Origin: Thalassolituus sp. UBA674
GTDB lineage: Bacteria; Pseudomonadota; Gammaproteobacteria; Pseudomonadales; Oceanobacteraceae
Reading direction: 5' to 3'
DNA length: 55,717 nt
Assembly: GCA_002298335.1 (NCBI GenBank)
Contig: DBNK01000012.1
Coordinates: 579-56,295, forward strand
The stretch's first letter is position 1. The number at the start of each line of letters is the position of its first letter. The notes beneath the pieces are model-generated. The model did no database searches, was not told where the DNA came from, and saw nothing but the letters and a program-made list of their open reading frames with translations. The translations under genes and the position numbers were made by a program. Shown here in pieces: positions 49,920 to 55,717 of the stretch.

Positions 49920-50984
49920 TTAACCCGCCTTGCGCAACAGATAAAAGCCCAGTGCCGCCGATACTACAATCGGAATTATACTGGCCAGAACCGGTGCGAA
50001 ACCCAGCACGATACTGGCCGGAGCCAGCATCTCTTCCATGTACTTGTACACCAGCCCCACCAGAATGCCGGTGAAGATCCGTGAGCCGGCCGTCACCTGA
50101 CGCAGCGGCCCGAAAATAAACGAAACCCCCAGCAATACCAGTGCAAAGGTACTCAAGGGCTGCAGTACTTTGCGCCAGAACGACAGCAGATAGTTATCCG
50201 CATTCAGGCCCTGATTACCGATGTACACCGCGTACTGATACAGGTCAGAAATCGACATGTCGCGTGGTTCGATCATTACCACGCTGAGGCGGTCCGGGGT
50301 CAATCCGGTATCCCAATCCAGCGCATCGTAATGACTCTGCAGCAGCAATTCAGGCGTTACCTGTATATCGTCCACCTGCTGCATCTGCCACTGATTACGC
50401 TGATAAATCGCCCGCTCAGCACTCAGTACCCGCGTTAATGTACGGTCGCTGTCAAAACTGAACAGCCGTATGCCATGCAGTACACCGTTCGGTTCAATAG
50501 CGGTAAAACGCATAAACTGATCGCCTTCCCGGTGCCAGTAACCGCGACCATCATTCGACAGGCTCTCGCCTTTGCCCTGGGCCACGGCCTTCTGTGACTG
50601 GGCAATTTTTTCCAGTTGGGGAATCGCGTACTCCGCGGTCAGCGTACTCAGCACCATGAGCACAGCAACGGGCTTGAGCACAGCCAACATCACCCGCCAT
50701 ACCGACAGACCAGCAGAACGCATCACCGTCAGTTCGCTGTTGGCCGCCATAGTACCCAGTGCCGACAGACAACCGATCAGACAGGCCATAGGCATGTACT
50801 CATAGGCCCGGCGCGGTAGACGCAGCCCCATAAACTGCAGTGCTTCAAGCATGCCGTATTCGCCTTTGAGCTGATCCAGTTCGTCGACCAGGGTAAAAAT
50901 CGCATCCAGCCCGACGATGACCACGATCACCACCAGTGTGTTGAACAGCACATTACGGCCGGTGTAGCTGTCGAGCAGTCTCAT
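49920..50984 (-). CDS. lptG: LPS export permease LptG
   Basis: LptG, with LptF and the LptB ATPase, extracts lipopolysaccharide from the inner membrane and passes it to LptC/A/D. The 354-aa protein has six membrane helices in two groups, with a periplasmic beta-jellyroll between. It starts MRLLDSYTGRNVLFNTLVVI. PMACLIGCLSALGTMAANSE and TVMRSAGLSVWRV form the coupling helix area. The start overlaps lptF by four bases (50981-50984). Confidence 0.95.
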   Translation of the reverse strand: MRLLDSYTGRNVLFNTLVVIVVIVGLDAIFTLVDELDQLKGEYGMLEALQFMGLRLPRRAYEYMPMACLIGCLSALGTMAANSELTVMRSAGLSVWRVMLAVLKPVAVLMVLSTLTAEYAIPQLEKIAQSQKAVAQGKGESLSNDGRGYWHREGDQFMRFTAIEPNGVLHGIRLFSFDSDRTLTRVLSAERAIYQRNQWQMQQVDDIQVTPELLLQSHYDALDWDTGLTPDRLSVVMIEPRDMSISDLYQYAVYIGNQGLNADNYLLSFWRKVLQPLSTFALVLLGVSFIFGPLRQVTAGSRIFTGILVGLVYKYMEEMLAPASIVLGFAPVLASIIPIVVSAALGFYLLRKAG

Positions 50985-52051
50985 GCGTGTGCCCTTCTGC
51001 GCAGATTCGCCATAATGCCCGGCCCCAGAATCAGCCCCCCGGCTATCAGCAGATACACCAGATGCAACGCCCAGATACCGAAGGCGCCCAGCGTGGCTTT
51101 TTCAACCATGCCACGCATGGCAATCAGCAATGAGATGTAAACCATAAAGAGCACAATGGCCGGGAACAGCCGTGCAAAACGCCCCTGGCGCGGGTTCACT
51201 TTCGACAGCGGTAAAGCAATCAGGGCCAGCAAGGGCACCATGATGATCAGGGAGACACGCCACTGCAGCTGGGCCATGAGTTTCGGTTCCTGTGTTTCCA
51301 GCAGGTCACGGGTAGGAACAGCTTCTTTGCGCAGCTTCTTGCGCTCTTCCGGCTCGTCGGCGATCTTCACGCCATACTCATCAAACGACAACACCTGCAG
51401 CGCCAGTGAGTCCTCCGGGATTTCAAAACGTTTGCCCTGGGTCAGTTTGAGAAAACGCGAGCCGGTATCGTCACTGACGAACTGCGTACCCTCTTCAGCA
51501 ACCAGCAGCGTGTTGCCGTCGGCAATAAACACTTTCTGCATCACAGTTTTGTCCGCCGAGAGGGATTCGGTGTAGGTCACCCGCTGTCCGGATCTGGTGC
51601 TCTGGAAGCGCCCCGGCGCCAGCAGTTCGAATTCAGTCAGTTCGGCCTGCTTGCGGTACAGGTCTTCCATTTTCTGCGCCCCGAGCGGACTCAGATAGAG
51701 AGAGAAAAAACCCACCATCAGCATGGTCGACAGCGCCGGGATCAGGGTATAGCCCAGTAACTGGTTATCCGAAAAACCGGTGGCTGAAAGCACGGTCATT
51801 TCGTTTTCCGCGTACATGCGCCCGTACGCCAGCAGAATGGCGATAAACAGTGCCAGCGGCAGAATCATTTCAAGGAAGGATGGCAGGCGCAGCAGCAGCG
51901 TGAAAAACACGATCTCAAGCGATACTTCACCGGCGGCAGCGGCCGACAACTGCTGAATCAGACGACCACTCATCAGGATCATCAGCAGCACCAGAGTCAC
52001 GGCCATCATAGTGCCAGCCAGCTCCCGGGCCAGATAACGGAAAAGAATCAA
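50981..52051 (-). CDS. lptF: LPS export permease LptF
   Basis: LptF is the partner of LptG. The 356-aa protein begins ILFRYLARELAGTMMAVTLV. The coupling helix is MYAENEMTVLSATGFSDNQL, the jellyroll is the middle third (TRSGQRVTYTESLSADKT), and the last helices include FPAIVLFMVYISLLIAMRG. The frame opens with TTG at 52051, with GAGG six bases upstream, not with ATG; this is a start worth noting. It is divergent from pepA, the usual arrangement in gammaproteobacteria. Confidence 0.95.
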   Translation of the reverse strand: MILFRYLARELAGTMMAVTLVLLMILMSGRLIQQLSAAAAGEVSLEIVFFTLLLRLPSFLEMILPLALFIAILLAYGRMYAENEMTVLSATGFSDNQLLGYTLIPALSTMLMVGFFSLYLSPLGAQKMEDLYRKQAELTEFELLAPGRFQSTRSGQRVTYTESLSADKTVMQKVFIADGNTLLVAEEGTQFVSDDTGSRFLKLTQGKRFEIPEDSLALQVLSFDEYGVKIADEPEERKKLRKEAVPTRDLLETQEPKLMAQLQWRVSLIIMVPLLALIALPLSKVNPRQGRFARLFPAIVLFMVYISLLIAMRGMVEKATLGAFGIWALHLVYLLIAGGLILGPGIMANLRRRAHA

Positions 52052-52139
52052 TCAGAACCTCAGTGTCGCGATACAGATTTCAACAGTGCGCCATTGTACT
52101 CATTTTTTAAATTCAGTTGTCGCACGCTTGTAATTTATC

Positions 52140-52167
52140 TTGGTCATATCAAACTTAGCACTATAGC
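52140..52167 (+). promoter_or_regulatory. Predicted sigma70 promoter of pepA
   Basis: TTGGTC (52140-52145), a 16-base spacer and TATAGC (52162-52167) lie 78 bases before the pepA ATG in the divergent lptF/pepA gap. The start codon has GGAG six bases upstream. Confidence 0.45.
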
Positions 52168-52244
52168 AGCCCAATCTGTCCGCGGCTGCCGACTTCCCGG
52201 ACCGGCTGCACTGCCCGGTCTCTGTTATTTTTTCTGGAGTTATC

Positions 52245-53708
52245 ATGGAATTCGAAATTTTCAGCGGTACGCCTACTGAGCTGGCGGCCGACTGTCTGGT
52301 AGTTACCCTTGGCAAATCCGGCACTCTGTCAGCCTCTGCAGAAGCCGTGGATCAGGCCAGCGGTGGTTTTCTCAGTGCCCGTTACAGCGACGGCGACATC
52401 AAAGGTGGCCCGGGCCAGACCCTGTTGCTGCCTGCCGTCTCCGGCATCAGCGCACGCCGCGTTCTGCTGACTGGCAGTGGCGAAGGTGAACTGAACGAAA
52501 TCAACGCCGGTAAGATCGTATCTGCGGTTGCCAAAGCGGTTTCAGCCATCGCCGGCACCATCGCTGTGGACCTGACGGCAGTCGCCACATCTGAGCGCCC
52601 TGAAGCCTGGTGGGCTGAACAGCTGGTTCTGGCCATTCACGCCAACCAGTACAAATACAGCCTGACCAAAGCCGACAGCGAACCCGCGCCGAAAGCCGGT
52701 AAACTGATCTGGATCGGTTCCGACATCAGTACCGCTCTGACCGTGGCCGATGCCAAAGGTGCCGGTACCGACTACGCCCGTGAACTGGGCAACCTGCCAC
52801 CGAATATCTGTACCCCGACTTATCTGGCGGAACAGGCTCAGGCACTGTCTGCCGAAGCCGGCTTCACCTGCACTGTGTACGATGAGAAAGAACTGGAAGA
52901 AATGGGCGCCGGTGCCTTCTATTCCGTTTCCAAAGGCTCGTCTGAACCGGGCAAAATCATCATCATGGAATACAAGGGTGTGGAATCCTCCGCTCCGCAC
53001 ATGATCGTCGGTAAAGGCATCACCTTCGATACCGGTGGTATCAGCCTGAAGCCGGGCCCGAAAATGGATGAGATGAAATACGACATGTGTGGTGCGGCCT
53101 CGATCCTCGGCACCATGAAAACCCTGTCGATCCTGAAACCGGCAATTCACGTTGTGGGTATCATCACCACAGCGGAAAACATGCCGGCCGGTCACGCCAG
53201 TAAGCCGGGGGATGTGGTTACTTCACTGTCTGGTCTGACGGTTGAAATCCTCAATACCGACGCCGAAGGCCGTCTGGTGCTGTGTGATGCCCTGACTCTG
53301 GGTATCCGCGATTACACCCCGGCCACCTGTGTGGATGTCGCCACTCTGACCGGTGCCTGTATGATGGCTCTGGGCAAAGTGAACTCGGGTCTGTTCACGG
53401 CGGATGAAGAGCTGGCTGCGGAACTGACCAGTGCCGGTAAATACACCAATGACCGCGTCTGGCGCCTGCCGCTGGAAGAAGAGTATCAGAGCCTGCTGGA
53501 CAGCAACTTTGCCGACATGGCGAACATTGGCGGACCTCTGGCCGGTGCTACCACCGCGGCCTGTTTCCTGTCGCGTTTCACCAAAGAAACCCGCTGGGCA
53601 CACGTGGATATTGCCGGACCTGCCTGGGGCGGTGACGGTACCAGCAAGAACTCCACCGGTCGTCCGGTCCCTCTGCTGACCACCTATCTGCTGAACAAAA
53701 TCAGCTGA
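52245..53708 (+). CDS. pepA: Leucyl aminopeptidase PepA
   Basis: PepA is a hexameric M17 metallo-aminopeptidase that also binds DNA at some promoters and in recombination. The 487-aa protein has the metal and catalytic motifs VGKGITFDTGGISLKPG, MKYDMCGAASILGTMK, and NTDAEGRLVLCDALTLG. The N-terminal domain starts MEFEIFSGTPTELAADCLVV. The length is slightly under E. coli (503 aa). It is divergent from lptF-lptG and followed by a strong terminator. Confidence 0.96.
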   Translation: MEFEIFSGTPTELAADCLVVTLGKSGTLSASAEAVDQASGGFLSARYSDGDIKGGPGQTLLLPAVSGISARRVLLTGSGEGELNEINAGKIVSAVAKAVSAIAGTIAVDLTAVATSERPEAWWAEQLVLAIHANQYKYSLTKADSEPAPKAGKLIWIGSDISTALTVADAKGAGTDYARELGNLPPNICTPTYLAEQAQALSAEAGFTCTVYDEKELEEMGAGAFYSVSKGSSEPGKIIIMEYKGVESSAPHMIVGKGITFDTGGISLKPGPKMDEMKYDMCGAASILGTMKTLSILKPAIHVVGIITTAENMPAGHASKPGDVVTSLSGLTVEILNTDAEGRLVLCDALTLGIRDYTPATCVDVATLTGACMMALGKVNSGLFTADEELAAELTSAGKYTNDRVWRLPLEEEYQSLLDSNFADMANIGGPLAGATTAACFLSRFTKETRWAHVDIAGPAWGGDGTSKNSTGRPVPLLTTYLLNKIS

Positions 53709-53750
53709 CCGGTGTGCAGATCTCATGGGCAGGAGCCAGAGCCTGCCCAT

Positions 53751-53780
53751 AAAAAAAGGCCGCATTAAGCGGCCTTTTTT
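53751..53780. terminator. Bidirectional terminator between pepA and the OmpA-type gene
   Basis: AAAAAA precedes GGCCGC-ATTAA-GCGGCC, followed by TTTTTT (53775-53780). It works for both convergent genes. Confidence 0.9.
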
Positions 53781-53792
53781 CAGCACTCACAA

Positions 53793-55717
53793 TCAGTCAT
53801 TACCGAAGATGATGTCATCAACGTGAGACTGGTTACCGAGATAGACCTCAACACGACGCTTTTCAAACGGCATCAGAGCCTGGCTTTCATCAATACCACG
53901 CGCTACCTTGACGATACGGTTCAGCGGAACGCCCTGATCAAGCAGGTATTCCTCAATCGCCGTAACACGACGGTAAGACAGTTTGCGGTTGTATGCTTCA
54001 TCACCACGGGAGTCGGTATAACCGATCAGGGTGATCACGGAGCTGTCGCAGTTGTCGAACTCTTCTGCCGTTTTCTTCAGACCGTCGGTGTACTCTTCAT
54101 ACACCTCAGAAGAATCACTGGCGAACAGAACGTAAGAACGTGCACGGTGCTGGGCGGCACAGTTGTAGTCCACAACCGGTTCTGGCTCAGGCTCAACCAC
54201 CTCTGGTACAGGTACAGGAACCGGCTCGACAATGTTGGCTTCTTCAATAAACAGCTGACGCTTAGGCGCAATGTACTGACGGAACGGATACCAGATCAGA
54301 CCCACACCCATTGCCATCACATCACCGGAAACCCGGTTCAGTGAGCCATATACCTGAGTTTTAGAGGTCAGACCATAGGTCACACCACCACCGTAAGTCA
54401 TATTGATACTGTTTTCGCGTTCTACGATCCCGGAAGTATCCGCTTCAGTGAACGTAGAGCTGACACCACCGGCGATATACCAGTTGAGTCTGCCCACCGG
54501 CCAGTCATCTTCATGACGCTCGTTACCACCGAACCACTGCGGGTAAAAACGCAGTTTCAGGGTAGTGCCTGAGTATTTCACTTCGGCCTCATCACCATCC
54601 AGTTCGTAGGTCAGCGAGCCGTTGTGGTAGTACTTACCTTCCATCGCCAGTGTCTCAGACAGATCGTAGCCCAGACCCAGGGACCAACCCCAGTCATGAG
54701 AATCCGTCACCTTCACCCCGGAAGTTTCCGGTGCAAAACGTGAATATTCTCCGGAGCCTACGAAATACAGACGCTCCTGCGACTTCGGTTCGGCCGCGCT
54801 GAGATGCGCGACCGGTACCAGTAGTGCTGCCACTGCAACAGCCAGGTGTTTCCTTCTAATTAACAACATTCCCATCAGAGCCCATACAAATGTGATTGAA
54901 CCATTCCCGGTGGACGTCTTAATGCTGGCTCGTGGTCCGTCATTACCAGGCGCCTGCTGCACAGGCACACTGTCCGGATCCAGAGGATCAGAGCCGGCAT
55001 CGATTTCTTCTTCGTCGGTGAAGCCATCGTTGTCGTCATCCGGGTCTGCATTATTACCGATTCCGTCACCATCTGTATCAACAGATTCACCTGAATCGGT
55101 CGGGAATGCATCATCCTCGTCTCTGACACCATCATTATCATCGTCATCATCCATCACATCAGGCACGCCATCGCCATCTGTGTCGACCGGAGTGTCGTTC
55201 GGATCCTGCGGATCACTGCCTACAGATTCCTCAACATCGTCACTGTAACCATCACCGTCGTCGTCGTCATCCCCATTGTTACCAATGCCATCTCCATCTG
55301 TGTCTTCTGACTCGTTTGGATCAGTCGGGAAGGCGTCGTCTTCGTCGTTCACACCGTCGTTGTCGTCATCCGGATCGGTTGCATCCGGATCACCGTCACC
55401 ATCGGAGTCGGTCGGTACGCTGGAAGGATCTCTCGGATCGCTGCCAGCGTTCTCTTCCTGCTCGTCCGTGTAACCGTCGTTGTCATCGTCGTTGTCAGCG
55501 TTGTCTCCAATACCATCACCGTCGGTGTCTTCAGACTCTGAAGGATCCGTCGGGAAAGCATCGTCTTCATCGTTGACGCCGTCGTTGTCATCGTCGTTGT
55601 CGGCGTTGTCACCGGTACCGTCACCGTCGGTGTCTTCCGTTTCGGAAGGATCCGTCGGGAAGGCGTCATCTTCGTCGTTCACACCGTCGTTGTCGTCATC
55701 CGGATCGGTTGCATCCG
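53793..55717 (-). CDS. OmpA-family protein with thrombospondin type 3 repeat stalk (5' end beyond window)
   Basis: The frame is open to the window edge, so the N-terminus is missing. The part seen (about 640 aa) begins with acidic calcium-binding type 3 repeats (DTDGDGIGDNADNDDDNDG, unit near 35 aa). A glycine/serine patch with a hydrophobic run and basic end follows (GNGSITFVWALMGMLLIRRK), then a second hydrophobic stretch ending LSAAEP. An eight-strand-like barrel comes next. A proline/glutamate linker (EPVPVPVPEVVEPEPEPVV) leads to the OmpA C-terminal domain (LFASDSSEVYEEYTDGLKK, GYTDSRGDEAYNRKLSYRR). It would bind peptidoglycan. The middle region is odd; see the finding. Confidence 0.8.
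   Translation of the reverse strand, partial: DATDPDDDNDGVNDEDDAFPTDPSETEDTDGDGTGDNADNDDDNDGVNDEDDAFPTDPSESEDTDGDGIGDNADNDDDNDGYTDEQEENAGSDPRDPSSVPTDSDGDGDPDATDPDDDNDGVNDEDDAFPTDPNESEDTDGDGIGNNGDDDDDGDGYSDDVEESVGSDPQDPNDTPVDTDGDGVPDVMDDDDDNDGVRDEDDAFPTDSGESVDTDGDGIGNNADPDDDNDGFTDEEEIDAGSDPLDPDSVPVQQAPGNDGPRASIKTSTGNGSITFVWALMGMLLIRRKHLAVAVAALLVPVAHLSAAEPKSQERLYFVGSGEYSRFAPETSGVKVTDSHDWGWSLGLGYDLSETLAMEGKYYHNGSLTYELDGDEAEVKYSGTTLKLRFYPQWFGGNERHEDDWPVGRLNWYIAGGVSSTFTEADTSGIVERENSINMTYGGGVTYGLTSKTQVYGSLNRVSGDVMAMGVGLIWYPFRQYIAPKRQLFIEEANIVEPVPVPVPEVVEPEPEPVVDYNCAAQHRARSYVLFASDSSEVYEEYTDGLKKTAEEFDNCDSSVITLIGYTDSRGDEAYNRKLSYRRVTAIEEYLLDQGVPLNRIVKVARGIDESQALMPFEKRRVEVYLGNQSHVDDIIFGND

Noticed and set aside
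54930..55717. Regular repeats that might be taken for a CRISPR array
   Set aside because: They are coding repeats of a calcium-binding stalk with a 105-base period and no unique spacers.

Overview
This is a moderately GC-rich gammaproteobacterial chromosome segment. It is dense with housekeeping and envelope genes and contains no phage, plasmid, tRNA, rRNA or CRISPR signal that I could find. Gene content (rnm-yciO next to scpA-scpB-rluB, yciB-yciI, mnmC with an FAD domain, a SUF operon led by an Rrf2 regulator, lptF/lptG/pepA, cti) points to a marine or hydrocarbon-associated member of the Oceanospirillales such as the Thalassolituus/Oceanobacter group. That placement is inference from gene order and protein similarity recalled from memory.

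Layout. 1-496: non-coding, with a structured repeat and tandem terminators. 497-7740: rluB, scpB, scpA, trpS, an AlkB-type DNA repair gene, yciO and rnm on the minus strand; a repeat-rich gap lies at 4847-5270, then yciB-yciI begins a plus-strand run through an SH3 protein, a periplasmic cyclophilin and mnmC (to 11052). 11041-16629: a YheU gene and an unknown gene, a large surface lipoprotein, an MFS transporter and aroC. 16692-22402: prmB, an RssA-type patatin, a DUF4892 protein, an outer-membrane barrel, a small unknown protein and a YihY membrane protein. 22556-27496: arsC-wrbA-DUF2069, a small zinc-ribbon protein, then a glutathione transferase followed by the fatty-acid cis/trans isomerase. 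27566-32174: a 52-residue YqaE protein, tcdA, and a quinone-stress-like set (glutathionyl-hydroquinone reductase, DoxX, divergent LysR). 32345-37578: an Oar-like TonB receptor, trhP and the SUF regulator. 37753-43230: sufB-C-D-S-A. 43231-45251: repeats, an AT-rich apparently foreign DUF1796-like gene and an SMR efflux pump. 45445-53708: acs, a fructosamine kinase, pdxH, an RDD protein, lptG-lptF and pepA. The window ends inside an OmpA-family protein with a thrombospondin type 3 repeat stalk.

Functional themes. Chromosome condensation (ScpAB), tRNA/rRNA modification (RluB, MnmC, TcdA, TrhP, YciO-like), Fe-S assembly under an apparent Rrf2 operator, LPS export (LptFG), and envelope or membrane stress (Cti, DoxX/GS-HQR, YihY, YciB, YqaE) dominate. 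The least explained parts are: the fusion of a repeat stalk, a C-terminal-anchor-like segment and an OmpA porin; several families of dispersed hairpin repeats, one of which sits directly after two suf genes; a 14-base tandem array between tcdA and the hydroquinone reductase; the AT-rich DUF1796-like gene; and the four-gene patatin/DUF4892/barrel/unknown cluster.
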